Assembly: GCF_000805455.1 (NCBI RefSeq)
Contig: NZ_JSUS01000044.1
Span: 62,001 to 126,000, forward strand
DNA length: 64,000 nucleotides
Source of the DNA: Acinetobacter sp. A47
GTDB taxonomy: Bacteria > Pseudomonadota > Gammaproteobacteria > Pseudomonadales > Moraxellaceae
Direction: 5' to 3'
Shown here: positions 47,057 to 56,083 of the stretch, one piece after another
Layout: each line of letters begins with the position of its first letter
Numbering within the stretch: position 1 is the stretch's first letter
Notes under the pieces: model-generated
What the model was told of the DNA's origin: nothing
The model's input: only the letters and a program-made list of their open reading frames with translations
Database searches by the model: none
Translations under genes and position numbers: made by a program

Positions 47057-47625
47057 TGAGTGACATGAAAGAGATGAATAATTCAATGAATAAGCACAAT
47101 GTTGGACACAGCCTGAATCCTTGCACTCAAAGCATCGCTTCTCGTCTTGCGGAATCGTGTGACTCAGAGCATAGCTCTTCGTCTTGCGCTCGGACAAAGT
47201 TCCACTTTGTTAACCCTCGCTCAGGATTTACGCTCATTGAGGTGATGGTTGTTATTGTGATTTTAGGTATTCTGGCTGCCTTGATCGTTCCGAATGTCAT
47301 GGGACGAAGTGAAAAAGCAAAAGTAGATACAACGCAGATCACCTTAAAGACGGTAGAAGGGGCATTGAAGCAATATAAGCTGGATAACGGACGTTATCCA
47401 TCCATGCAAGATGGCGGACTGGATGCCCTGGTGCATCAACCTGCTTCTGCAAAAAACTGGTTACCTGAGGGCTACTTACCAAAATATCCTAAAGACAGCT
47501 GGGATAATGATATTCAGTATGTGATTCCGGGTCGTGAAGGTCGTCCATTTGATTTATATTCGTTTGGTGCGGATGGTAAAGAAGGTGGTGAAGGCAGTGA
47601 TGCGGATATTTATTATCAGCCATAA
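47056..47625 (+). CDS. gspG: Type II secretion major pseudopilin GspG, with extended leader
   Basis: The mature region is a standard major pseudopilin: cleavage site G-FTLIEVMVVIVILGILAAL, the GRSEKAKVDTTQITLK segment and the calcium-site region near DSWDNDIQY and DGKEGGEGSDADIYYQP. What is odd is the leader: about 57 residues before the cleavage Gly, where the family has roughly 6-20. Most of the extra codons come from a hairpin-rich dispersed element (47111-47226). The prepilin peptidase site is intact, so the leader would be removed if the protein inserts normally. The start overlaps the gspF stop. Confidence 0.92.
   Translation: MSDMKEMNNSMNKHNVGHSLNPCTQSIASRLAESCDSEHSSSSCARTKFHFVNPRSGFTLIEVMVVIVILGILAALIVPNVMGRSEKAKVDTTQITLKTVEGALKQYKLDNGRYPSMQDGGLDALVHQPASAKNWLPEGYLPKYPKDSWDNDIQYVIPGREGRPFDLYSFGADGKEGGEGSDADIYYQP
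47111..47226. repeat. Palindromic dispersed element inside gspG, copy 2
   Basis: Two 27-base units (47125-47151 and 47162-47188) match at 23 of 27 positions but lie 37 bases apart, so they are read in different frames. Each forms a small hairpin: AAAGC-ATC-GCTT in the first, AGAGC-ATA-GCTCT in the second. ACAAAG / CTTTGT (47194-47210) forms another. The end GCTCAGG matches the end of copy 1 (38191-38197). Confidence 0.75.
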
Positions 47626-47637
47626 TCTTCTATAAAA

Positions 47638-47680
47638 TATCACTTCACTTTTAAATAATAATAATCAAAGTGAAGTGATA
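47638..47680 (+). terminator. Hairpin after gspG
   Basis: TATCACTTCACTTT (47638-47651) and AAAGTGAAGTGATA (47667-47680) form a perfect 14-bp stem with a 15-base AT-rich loop, 12 bases after the gspG stop. There is only a short T-run after it, so it may stabilise the 3' end rather than terminate. Confidence 0.55.
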
Positions 47681-47884
47681 ATATTTCTTGATTAGAATAT
47701 TTTATATAAGTTTTTGAAAATATTATAAAAATAATATAATAAATATCTGAGAGTTATAATAAGAATTATTCCCATATTTAATAGTTACAAGAAAAAGAAA
47801 ATATGCCGGAAAATACACTTTCTCTTTAGATTAAAGCTTTGCATAATAAATCCAGACCATTGAAATCAGGTATGGAGTAATCAG

Positions 47885-48229
47885 ATGAAAGCATTTTTTC
47901 TGTTGGATGAACTGAATCAGTTTCATTGGGCAATGCTGAAATCTGTATTGCTCATTTTAAGCCTGCTGCCGATAAGTGAGGGGGCACTGGCCTTATGGCA
48001 GACCGCAGAAGGGAGCAGCCAGATCATGATCGGGTTCTTTGTACTTAGTCTGTTAAGTGCCTGGTTTGTAGTCTGCTTTTTAAGTGCCCTGAAAACGACG
48101 GTCTGGCATCATGCTGACCTGATTTCTAAATATGAACAGTTTTTATTTAAAGCATATCGTTATGTTCCGATGCTTTGTTTATCTACTCTGGTGGCCTATC
48201 TAAGCCTGCAATTCTCGGTTAGCCTGTAA
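47885..48229 (+). CDS. Small membrane protein, unknown function
   Basis: The 114-residue protein has three hydrophobic helices (about residues 17-38, 48-68, 94-113) and no recognised domain. ATG 47885 is preceded by TATGGAG about 8 bases upstream, and a strong terminator follows at 48252, so the gene looks real. The AT-rich stretch before it (47690-47870) probably holds its promoter. No functional clue from neighbours. Confidence 0.65.
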   Translation: MKAFFLLDELNQFHWAMLKSVLLILSLLPISEGALALWQTAEGSSQIMIGFFVLSLLSAWFVVCFLSALKTTVWHHADLISKYEQFLFKAYRYVPMLCLSTLVAYLSLQFSVSL

Positions 48230-48251
48230 CGCATCTGGATCTGTAAAGCTG

Positions 48252-48280
48252 AAAACGTCGCCTTGAAGCGACGTTTTTTT
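48252..48280 (+). terminator. Intrinsic terminator of the small membrane protein gene
   Basis: AAAACGTCGC and GCGACGTTTT form a 10-bp stem with loop CTTGAA and a T-tract. Confidence 0.92.
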
Positions 48281-48451
48281 ATGTGCAGGATACAGGTTGT
48301 GCCTAGCTGCTTAGAAAGAAAATGGTCTGCCGTTGCCAAGAACAGCAGGGTGGGCAAGGCAAGCTGGATGAGCGTTTAAGCTGATATGCTGATCAGGGGG
48401 AAACTTTGTGACCCGGCGGCAAGATTGCCCCGGGCACAAGCTTTATAAGAC

Positions 48452-50011
48452 TTATCGGCGAGCCTTGAAGCTGACATCCACCTTGCGTGGACGATAGATC
48501 CATCCGATTGCCAATAACAATAATGAAAAGATCAGGATTGGATAATCACTCAAGCGGTTATACAGGGTTTGCCCTTGCATGGCAGGCAGATCACCACGCA
48601 AAACGGCTTCCTGATCGAGTGGAGCCTGTTTTACGATATGGCCATTCTGGTCGATAAAGGCAGTGACACCAGTATTGGTGGCACGGATAAACCAGCGCCC
48701 ATTTTCTTTGGCGCGCATTTGTACCATTTGCAAGTGTTGCCAAGGACCAGCGGTGCCAGTAAACCAGGCATCGTTAGACACCGTGATCAGAAAGTCACTG
48801 TTCGATGCATTACGGCGGGTCAGGTTTGGATAAGCCACTTCATAGCAAATGGCGGCTGCCAGTGCATGGCCTTTGACTGTTAACGGCTTCTGATTGGCCT
48901 CGCCACGAGAAAAACCACTCATGCTGACATCATTCTGCATGGCAGGAAGTACCCACTTCAGCATGCCGGATAATGGAATATATTCACCAAACGGCACGAG
49001 GCGCTGCTTTTTATACAAACCCTGCGCATCGCTGCCTGAAGCCATAATACTGTTGTAATACAGCGGCTCACCCAGCTGCTGTGACTTGGCCATATCCCAG
49101 TACGGGATACCGGTGACCCATGCGCTATCTGTTTTTTTGCCCTGTGCATTCATGGCGTCCAGAAATTCCGGAATATCGGTCTGGAACATCGGAATGGAGG
49201 ATTCCGGCCAGACAATCAGGTCACGGCCCCATTCAGCGCGGGTCAGGTTGGCATAAATTTCTAAAGTCTTGATCTGGTATTCGGTCAGCCATTTCAGGTC
49301 TTGCGGGATATTGCCCTGAATTAAGGATACACTCAGTGGTTTTGCGGCTTTGGGCTGTACAAACTGAATAAATCCGGCCCCCCATGCTCCCAGAATCAGC
49401 AGGGCTGAAGGCACAGCCCAGAACCAGCGACGATTTAAAATCTCGACCAGCGCACAGGCCAGAACAATGGCCACGAAAGAAACCGCATACACTCCAAACA
49501 GTGGTGCATAACCATCTAATAGACGTTCAGTAAAGGCATAACCGGCAAATAACCACGGGAAACCGGTGAATACCCAGGTCTTGGCCCACTCAAATAGCAC
49601 CCAGAGCGGTGCAAACGTGAGCGGCGTTTCGGGGAAAAAGCGGCGATATAGCCAGGTCTGAAAAGCCGTAAACAGGCCCATTGCAAGGGCCATAATGGCA
49701 ATCATCAACACGCTTAAAAAGGCGTTGGTATCACCATAGGTATGGATCGAGGTATAAAGCCAGAATGCGCCGACAAACCATAAGCCGAAACCATAGGCCC
49801 AGCCGAGTGCAAAGGCCTGACGGGGAGTCCGCTGGCGTAATACGGCATAGAGCAGGGCAGGAGATAAAATTGCCAGCCACCAGAAATAATAAGGGGCGAG
49901 CGCCAAACTAAAGATTGCACCCGAAATGAGTGCAATCAACAGTGGAAAAATAAAAGGGAGCTGTTTTTGTGGTTGAGACGAATTTAACAGCTTCTCAAAA
50001 TAGGTTCTCAT
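48452..50011 (-). CDS. lnt: Apolipoprotein N-acyltransferase
   Basis: The 519-residue protein has several N-terminal membrane helices and a C-terminal nitrilase domain with the catalytic triad regions WPESSIPMF (Glu), KQRLVPFGEYIP (Lys) and AICYEVAYPN (Cys). It adds the third acyl chain to lipoproteins at the periplasmic face of the inner membrane. The start overlaps the corC stop by four bases. Confidence 0.96.
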   Translation of the reverse strand: MRTYFEKLLNSSQPQKQLPFIFPLLIALISGAIFSLALAPYYFWWLAILSPALLYAVLRQRTPRQAFALGWAYGFGLWFVGAFWLYTSIHTYGDTNAFLSVLMIAIMALAMGLFTAFQTWLYRRFFPETPLTFAPLWVLFEWAKTWVFTGFPWLFAGYAFTERLLDGYAPLFGVYAVSFVAIVLACALVEILNRRWFWAVPSALLILGAWGAGFIQFVQPKAAKPLSVSLIQGNIPQDLKWLTEYQIKTLEIYANLTRAEWGRDLIVWPESSIPMFQTDIPEFLDAMNAQGKKTDSAWVTGIPYWDMAKSQQLGEPLYYNSIMASGSDAQGLYKKQRLVPFGEYIPLSGMLKWVLPAMQNDVSMSGFSRGEANQKPLTVKGHALAAAICYEVAYPNLTRRNASNSDFLITVSNDAWFTGTAGPWQHLQMVQMRAKENGRWFIRATNTGVTAFIDQNGHIVKQAPLDQEAVLRGDLPAMQGQTLYNRLSDYPILIFSLLLLAIGWIYRPRKVDVSFKARR

Positions 50012-50847
50012 TGACGGACAGCTCGAATCAGATGAATAGTGCGTGCATCTGCTTCAATAATGGTAAATTGCCAGTCGTCAAGTTCAATGGTTTGACCTTG
50101 TAAATCGCTGACTAAACCAATTTCTTGCAGCAGTAAACCGCCCATAGTTTCAACTTCATCGTCAGAAAAATCTGCATTTAAAATAGTGTTGAAATGTTCG
50201 ATTGGTGTAAGTGCCTGCACAATCCAGGTATTGGCTGTGGTCGGGTCATTATCCGGAACGATATATAACGCCTCTTCATCGGCAATATCGTGTTCATCTT
50301 CAATTTCGCCGACAATCTCTTCCAGAATGTCTTCAAGGGTGACCAGACCGGAAGTTGAACCATATTCATCAATCACGATGGCAATATGGGTCTGTGTATT
50401 TTTAAGCATCCGCAATACCTGATCGGAACGGGCGCTTTCAGGCACGAATACAGGCTGGCGCATCAGGGCGCGAATGTCGACTTTGACATTGCGCTCGGTC
50501 AAGAATGGCAGCAGGTCTTTTGCGAGCAAGATCCCGACCACATTGTCACTTTGGTCTGCAGAGAAGACCGGAAAACGTGAATGTGCCGAATCGATCAGTA
50601 CATGCAGGATATCAAGTAGCTGATCGTCTTCCTGCAAGCTGATGATGGCTGTGCGCGGGGTCATCACTTCTCGAATCTTTGTTGCAGGAAGATCGAGAAC
50701 ACCCTCAAGCATGGCAACAGTATCTGGCTCTAAAAAGCGGCGTGAGTCTTGAACTAACTTGAGTAATTCATCGCGGGTTTCTGGTGCGGTACCTAACCAT
50801 TTTCTTAAGCCACGCATACCCCACGACGGACTGGATTCCTCGACCAT
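50008..50847 (-). CDS. corC: CorC/HlyC-type CBS domain protein
   Basis: The 279-residue protein has two CBS domains ([21 protein letters not shown]... and [20 protein letters not shown]) and a C-terminal CorC_HlyC FAD-like domain. It sits upstream of lnt, as ybeX does in E. coli (ybeY-ybeX-lnt). It is linked to Co2+/Mg2+ resistance and ribosome homeostasis; molecular activity unsettled. It is soluble, lacking the DUF21 membrane domain. Gene name follows family usage. Confidence 0.92.
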   Translation of the reverse strand: MVEESSPSWGMRGLRKWLGTAPETRDELLKLVQDSRRFLEPDTVAMLEGVLDLPATKIREVMTPRTAIISLQEDDQLLDILHVLIDSAHSRFPVFSADQSDNVVGILLAKDLLPFLTERNVKVDIRALMRQPVFVPESARSDQVLRMLKNTQTHIAIVIDEYGSTSGLVTLEDILEEIVGEIEDEHDIADEEALYIVPDNDPTTANTWIVQALTPIEHFNTILNADFSDDEVETMGGLLLQEIGLVSDLQGQTIELDDWQFTIIEADARTIHLIRAVRQ

Positions 50848-51019
50848 GATCTTTCCTAAAGACTCTCTATATCAATTAGATGATTTTCATCATACCGAAG
50901 ATAAAGCGGATATGCATCAATAAAACTATTTAAAAAACGTACAGTTTTTCAAAAAGCTGTAGATGATTTTTATATGAACAGTTTATGCTAAAATGTGAAA
51001 ATTCGAATATTTGAGTTTT

Positions 51020-51280
51020 ATGATGTCGGAACAACCAAAGCTTCCTGCTGTTCAAATCAATACGCGAGGTCTGCGTTGCCCTGAACCGGTGATGATGTTG
51101 CATCAAGCCATTCGCAAGGCCAAGTCGGGTGATATTGTTGAAGTCTTGGCAACAGACCCTTCAACCTCGTGGGATATTCCAAAGTTCTGTATGCATCTTG
51201 GGCATGAATTATTGCTCAAAGAAGAAAGTCAGGATGAAAATAGCCATACCGAATACCGTTATCTGGTACAGAAAGGTTAA
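51020..51280 (+). CDS. tusA: Sulfur carrier protein TusA
   Basis: The 86-residue SirA/TusA-family protein has the Cys-Pro-x-Pro motif (RCPEPVM, Cys20), the persulfide-carrying cysteine. In E. coli TusA relays sulfur from IscS to TusBCD for tRNA 2-thiouridine. The start at ATG 51020 or 51023 is ambiguous; both follow a weak GAG. Monocistronic with a strong terminator. Confidence 0.9.
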   Translation: MMSEQPKLPAVQINTRGLRCPEPVMMLHQAIRKAKSGDIVEVLATDPSTSWDIPKFCMHLGHELLLKEESQDENSHTEYRYLVQKG

Positions 51281-51314
51281 GCTTTATTTCTGATTTTTAC
51301 ATGGCATAGTGCAT

Positions 51315-51346
51315 AAAAAATCCGGGTCTAAACCCGGATTTTTTTG
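51315..51346. terminator. Intrinsic terminator after tusA
   Basis: AAAAAATCCGGGT and ACCCGGATTTTTTT form the stem with loop CTAA; A and T tracts on both sides allow bidirectional use, also for the convergent etfD gene. Confidence 0.93.
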
Positions 51347-51350
51347 TTTT

Positions 51351-51449
51351 GAATTACATATTTGGATATGAGAAGCGACTAAAGCTTCGCAAGGTGAGAC
51401 CCACCAAGACAGCGTCTTAGTGGGGCGCAAGGAATTACATATTCGGGTA
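51351..51449. repeat. Palindromic dispersed element beside etfD, copy 3, with flanking direct repeats
   Basis: GAATTACATATTTGGATA (51351-51368) recurs as GAATTACATATTCGGGTA (51432-51449, the last codons of etfD), 16 of 18 identical. Between them are hairpins GAAGC-GACTAAA-GCTTC (51371-51387) and a longer one with arms near 51399-51411 and 51415-51424. The segment 51370-51395 matches 38090-38115 with paired, compensating changes in the stem. Confidence 0.65.
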
Positions 51450-53147
51450 GTTTGGACCACCGCCGCCTTCCGGCGTTACCCAGGTGATGTTCTGTGACGG
51501 ATCTTTAATATCACAGGTCTTACAGTGAACACAGTTGGCTGCGTTGATCTGGAAGCGTTTAGAACCGTCATCATTTTCCATGATTTCGTAAACACCCGCC
51601 GGGCAGTAGCGTTGTGCTGGCTCATCCCATTTTGGCAGGTTTACATTCACCGGAATCGATGGATCAGTCAGCTTCAAGTGTGCTGGCTGGTTTTCTTCAT
51701 GTACGGTATTGGAGACGAATACTGAAGATAAACGGTCAAAGGTCAGCTTGCCGTCCGGTTTTGGATAGTTTGGCTTGAAGGTCGAGGCATCTACGGTTTT
51801 CAGCGCAGCAAAGTCCTGTTTAAGATCGTGCAAGGTAAATGGCACTTTAAAGACGTTCTGGTCGATAAAGTTAAATGCACCACCAATCCACTGACCAAAC
51901 TTGTGCATGGCAGGGCCGAAGTTACGCGAGTTATATAACTCTTCTTTTAACCAGGAATTGTTATATTTGTCGGTATAAGAGGTCAGCTCTTTGACGAAAT
52001 GGTCTTCGCCTTCAAGCACACGTGCAACGGCAAGGTCACCGCCTTTGGCAACACCCGCAGCAATTGCTTCAAATACAGCCTCACCACACAACATGCCTGA
52101 CTTCATGGCCGTATGCGAGCCCTTGATTTTTGAGAAGTTCAAGAAACCGGCATCATCACCGATCAGGCAGCCGCCCGGGAAGGTCAGTTTAGGCAGGGCA
52201 TTAAAGCCGCCTTTAACCACAGCACGTGCGCCGTAAGAGATACGCTTGCCGCCTTCAAGGAATTGCTTGATGGTCGGATGGGTTTTCCAGCGTTGCATTT
52301 CCATGAATGGGTACATGTGCGGATTTTCATAAGATAAATCCACGATCATGCCCAGCGTCACCTGGTTGTTTTCAGCGTGGTATAACCACCAGCCGCCTGA
52401 TGAACCGGTTTCAGACAATGGCCAGCCTGCACCGTGCATGACCAAGCCAGGCTTATGTTTGGCAGGGTCGATTTCCCAGAGTTCTTTGATCCCGATACCG
52501 TAATGCTGTGGATCAGCATCTTTATCCAGATTGTATTTGGCAATCAGGCGCTTACCGAGGTGACCACGGCAGCCTTCAGCAAACAGGGTATATTTGGCAT
52601 GCAGTTCATAACCCGGGGTAAAGTTATGCGTTGGCTCACCATTTTTACCGATGCCCATATCGCCAGTCTGGATACCTTTTACCGTACCATCTTCATGGTA
52701 CAGCACTTCAGAGGCAGCAAAGCCTGGGAAAATTGATACTTCGAGTTCTTCTGCCTTCTGGCCTAACCAGCGCACGACGTTACCGAGGGAAATGACATAG
52801 TTCCCTTCGTTGTGCATGGACTTTGGAACCATCCAGTACGGCATTTTTTGTGCCTTGGTATCCGACAGCAAGAAATAGGTTTCGTCGCCTGTTACAGGGA
52901 CATTGAGAGGTGCGCCTTCTTCCTTCCAGTTTGGAAATAGTTCATTGATGGCACGTGGTTCAAGTACAGCACCTGAAAGGATATGCGCACCTACTTCGGA
53001 GCCTTTTTCAACAACACATACAGAAAGGTCAGGTAGGTTGTTTTCAATCGCTAATTGACGAATTTTAATCGCAGCAGATAAACCCGCAGGTCCTGCGCCT
53101 ACGATCACTACGTCAAACTCCATCGCTTCACGTTCGATGTGTTCCAT
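51435..53147 (-). CDS. etfD: Electron transfer flavoprotein-ubiquinone oxidoreductase
   Basis: The 570-residue ETF-QO has the FAD-binding VVIVGAGPAGLSAAI near the N-terminus, the ubiquinone/membrane-associating middle domain with GGWWLYH and GCLIGDDAGFLN, and the C-terminal [4Fe-4S] cysteines in RYCPAGVYE and CVHCKTCDIKDP. It passes electrons from ETF (acyl-CoA and amino acid oxidation) into the ubiquinone pool. ATG 53147 is preceded by GAGGAG. Monocistronic; no etfAB adjacent. Confidence 0.97.
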   Translation of the reverse strand: MEHIEREAMEFDVVIVGAGPAGLSAAIKIRQLAIENNLPDLSVCVVEKGSEVGAHILSGAVLEPRAINELFPNWKEEGAPLNVPVTGDETYFLLSDTKAQKMPYWMVPKSMHNEGNYVISLGNVVRWLGQKAEELEVSIFPGFAASEVLYHEDGTVKGIQTGDMGIGKNGEPTHNFTPGYELHAKYTLFAEGCRGHLGKRLIAKYNLDKDADPQHYGIGIKELWEIDPAKHKPGLVMHGAGWPLSETGSSGGWWLYHAENNQVTLGMIVDLSYENPHMYPFMEMQRWKTHPTIKQFLEGGKRISYGARAVVKGGFNALPKLTFPGGCLIGDDAGFLNFSKIKGSHTAMKSGMLCGEAVFEAIAAGVAKGGDLAVARVLEGEDHFVKELTSYTDKYNNSWLKEELYNSRNFGPAMHKFGQWIGGAFNFIDQNVFKVPFTLHDLKQDFAALKTVDASTFKPNYPKPDGKLTFDRLSSVFVSNTVHEENQPAHLKLTDPSIPVNVNLPKWDEPAQRYCPAGVYEIMENDDGSKRFQINAANCVHCKTCDIKDPSQNITWVTPEGGGGPNYPNM

Positions 53148-53334
53148 GTAGGACTCCTCATATTTTTAAGGGTGGCAACCGTAATATTGCGATTCGGCGC
53201 TGCCATGAGTGTTCTTAATTGCCAAACACAAATGCTACTATTGTGCTTGCAAACGTTTGGGATAGTATAGTTTTAAACCTTGATCTCGCCAATTGGCTGA
53301 GCGGTCATATTTTCTCGTCAGCAAGGCATAAACT

Positions 53335-53958
53335 ATGATAAATGAAAATGATTCTCCACAAAACTCTATAGAAAACCCGGGAAAAATCATGTTTTCTGAT
53401 GATAAAAACTTAATGAACATTGCACAATACTTAAAAGATGTACAGCAAAGTCACAAAAGGTCAATCCCGCCTTTAGACCAGTGGCATCCAAAGCATTGTG
53501 GCAAAATGGATTTGCGCATAAAAGCCAATGGAGAATGGTGGCACGAAGGTCAATTGATCAAACGGCAAGCTCTGCTAGACCTGTTCAGTAAGGTGCTCTG
53601 GAAAGAACAGGGCAAATTTTATCTGAAAACCCCGGTGGAGCAGATTGAAATCGAGGTTGAAGACGAACCATTACTGATCAATCAGGTGGATCAGGTCGAA
53701 ATTGAAGGCAAGACCTACCTGCAATTGATAACACCTAATCAGGACGTGGTGATCGTAGATGAAGCACATCCGGTTTTTATGCGTGAATATGCCGGTGAGT
53801 TACGTCCTTATGTGCATGTCCGTTTTGGCCTGAATGCGCTGATTCAGCGGCAGAGTTTTTATCATCTCGTCAACTATGGCAGTTTGTCTGAAAATGCACA
53901 GGGTGACACGGTTTTGACGCTAAAAAGTGGTGATTTGGTCTTGCATTTGAGCACCTGA
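53335..53958 (+). CDS. DUF1285 family protein
   Basis: The 207-residue protein carries the DUF1285 core: IPPLDQWHPKHCGKMDLRI, ANGEWWHEGQLI and the beta-rich C-terminus with RPYVHVRFGLNALIQRQSFYHLV. The family fold is known but not its function. It is divergent from etfD and precedes murI. No signal peptide or membrane segment. Confidence 0.85.
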   Translation: MINENDSPQNSIENPGKIMFSDDKNLMNIAQYLKDVQQSHKRSIPPLDQWHPKHCGKMDLRIKANGEWWHEGQLIKRQALLDLFSKVLWKEQGKFYLKTPVEQIEIEVEDEPLLINQVDQVEIEGKTYLQLITPNQDVVIVDEAHPVFMREYAGELRPYVHVRFGLNALIQRQSFYHLVNYGSLSENAQGDTVLTLKSGDLVLHLST

Positions 53959-53993
53959 GGTTTAAGCTTAATCCAGTAAATAAAACAGTGTCC

Positions 53994-54890
53994 ATGTGTA
54001 ATATGACTGCCGTTCAATCCATGCCCCTTTTACTTGACCCAATGCCCCATGCATCTGCTGATGCGCCGATCGGGGTATTTGATTCGGGGATTGGCGGATT
54101 ATCGGTGGCACAGGAGATTGCCCGGCATTTACCCAATGAACGCATTCTTTATTATGCCGATACCGCGCATGTGCCCTATGGTGCACGTTCAGATCAGGAA
54201 ATCCGTCAGCTGACGGCACAAGCGATTGAATGGCTTTACCGTCAGGGCTGTAAAATAGCCGTGGTGGCATGTAATACCGCTTCGGCCTTTAGCCTGGATT
54301 ATTTGCGGGAGCATTATGGCGAGCGCTTTCCAATCGTGGGGCTTGTGCCGGCATTAAAGCCTGCCGTGATCCAGACCCAGTCCAGAGTGGTGGCGGTGCT
54401 GGCGACCCCGGCGACCTTCCGGGGGCAGCTGATTAAAGACGTGATGACGAAATTTGCCGAGCCGGCAGGTGTCAGGGTGATGCCGGTGACCAGTCTGGAG
54501 CTGGTACCGTTCGTTGAGGCCGGACAGCAGATGAGTCCGGCCTGTCTCGAGGTCCTGCAACAGATTTTGCAGCCTGTGGTCGAACAGGGCGCAGACTTTC
54601 TGGTCTTGGGCTGTACCCATTATCCTTTTCTGAAAGACGCGATTCGTCAGGTTTTTGCTGAAAAACTAAAATTAATTGATTCCGGACAAGCAGTTGCACG
54701 ACAAACTGCCTATCTTTTAATTAAAAATGGGTTATTATGTGACAAATTGCGTCATAACATTACCCGTATTCAATGTTATGTCAGTGGTAACAATGCGCAG
54801 GAACTACAACCGGTTCTTCAGCACCTTATACCAGAACAATTAACATGGAAGATTCAGAATCTGGCCGAGATTGAGATAGGAAATCACTAA
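53994..54890 (+). CDS. murI: Glutamate racemase
   Basis: The protein is about 298 residues; it supplies D-glutamate for peptidoglycan. It has GVFDSGIGGLSV with the catalytic Asp region, the first cysteine in ACNTASAF and the second in GCTHYPFL. No clear ribosome binding site marks the start; ATG 53994, 54003 and 54021 are all in frame before the conserved core. Follows the DUF1285 gene. Confidence 0.95.
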   Translation: MCNMTAVQSMPLLLDPMPHASADAPIGVFDSGIGGLSVAQEIARHLPNERILYYADTAHVPYGARSDQEIRQLTAQAIEWLYRQGCKIAVVACNTASAFSLDYLREHYGERFPIVGLVPALKPAVIQTQSRVVAVLATPATFRGQLIKDVMTKFAEPAGVRVMPVTSLELVPFVEAGQQMSPACLEVLQQILQPVVEQGADFLVLGCTHYPFLKDAIRQVFAEKLKLIDSGQAVARQTAYLLIKNGLLCDKLRHNITRIQCYVSGNNAQELQPVLQHLIPEQLTWKIQNLAEIEIGNH

Positions 54891-54984
54891 ATCGAGCCAT
54901 ATTGATATATTTATTGGGGTTAGTTGTTAATAAAAATCAAGACAAATACTTGATATTATTGATCAATGAATTGGGGCCTGGCCT

Positions 54985-56013
54985 ATGCAAGATACTCGTT
55001 ATCAAGTTTTTATTTCTACCTCTGGCAATGAAATGCAACCAGAGCGGGCGGTTTTAGCACAAACTTTAGTGGGGATGGGATTTCTGTCATGGGGGCTGGA
55101 ACAGCGAACCCCGCTGAGTACCTCGATTGCGCGGCGCCAGATTGACGATTGTGATTATGTGGTGATCTTGCTCGGCAGCCAGTATGGCGAGCAATCGGTT
55201 TCGGGTGTGGGCTATATGCATCTAGAATATATCTATGCCATGACCAAACAAAAGCCGGTAATTGTTTTTATGCATCAGGACCCGGACTCGCGTGAGGCCA
55301 GATTGCATGATCACAAACCGGAACTGAAAGAAAAATTCAAAGAATTCAGAAAGCAGCTTCAACATGAAGTTGATCAGGTGTTTTGTTATCGAAGCTTGAG
55401 AGATCTGGAGCTGGCGGTACGTTCCAGTATGCCGCAGATGCTGGAGCGTTACCCTGTCGTTGGATGGGTGCGTCCGCAAAATACACAGGTCTTGCGTGAT
55501 GAAATAGATGCATTACGGGCCAAGGTCAAGCAGCTGGAAACCGAGCTGGGCAAGCGTGAAGCCGATCCGCTGACTCATGTCCCTAAAGTCTCCATGCATG
55601 AACTGTATGCCTTTGAATACCGCATGCATGCTTATCAGGATGGAAACTTCAAGGAAGTCAAACCGCATCGCAAGATGACCTGGGCACAATTACTGAATGT
55701 ACTGGGCTCAGCCTTTGTGATCCCGACACCGGAAGAATACTTTTCCAAGCGCATCAATGAATATCTGAATGAGACCGGTCTGGACGATGCCCGTCAGGAA
55801 ATGCCTCGGGCGCATGCGGTATCGCGTGCCCAGGTCAACATTCGTGCCTTGCATGAGATCAAGTTGCAAATGCGCCAGAATGAATGGATTGTGCCCACCG
55901 GACGTGATGACCGCCAGCGCATGTTGTGGCAACTCACTACAAAAGGGCAAAAACTGCTGGAAAGTAATATTCTGGATAGCAATCGGGTTTTTCAGTTTAA
56001 GACCATGCATTAA
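54985..56013 (+). CDS. DUF4062 (TIR-like) protein with coiled coil and C-terminal winged-helix-like region
   Basis: The 342-residue protein has an N-terminal DUF4062 domain (residues about 6-105: YQVFISTSGNEMQPERAVLA, then DCDYVVILLGSQYG). This family has a TIR-like fold and is often found in signalling or defence proteins. A coiled coil follows (about 170-192, EIDALRAKVKQLETELGK), and the C-terminus looks like a helix-turn-helix or winged helix (MLWQLTTKGQKLL). It sits alone between murI and hemH, both essential metabolism genes. No effector partner is adjacent. Function unknown. Confidence 0.75.
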   Translation: MQDTRYQVFISTSGNEMQPERAVLAQTLVGMGFLSWGLEQRTPLSTSIARRQIDDCDYVVILLGSQYGEQSVSGVGYMHLEYIYAMTKQKPVIVFMHQDPDSREARLHDHKPELKEKFKEFRKQLQHEVDQVFCYRSLRDLELAVRSSMPQMLERYPVVGWVRPQNTQVLRDEIDALRAKVKQLETELGKREADPLTHVPKVSMHELYAFEYRMHAYQDGNFKEVKPHRKMTWAQLLNVLGSAFVIPTPEEYFSKRINEYLNETGLDDARQEMPRAHAVSRAQVNIRALHEIKLQMRQNEWIVPTGRDDRQRMLWQLTTKGQKLLESNILDSNRVFQFKTMH

Positions 56014-56083
56014 TCCAATTTAGAAAACAGGCTTAAAACTGCTAAAGTAATCGCATGAACCCAATGAACAGCGGATGCGGTCT

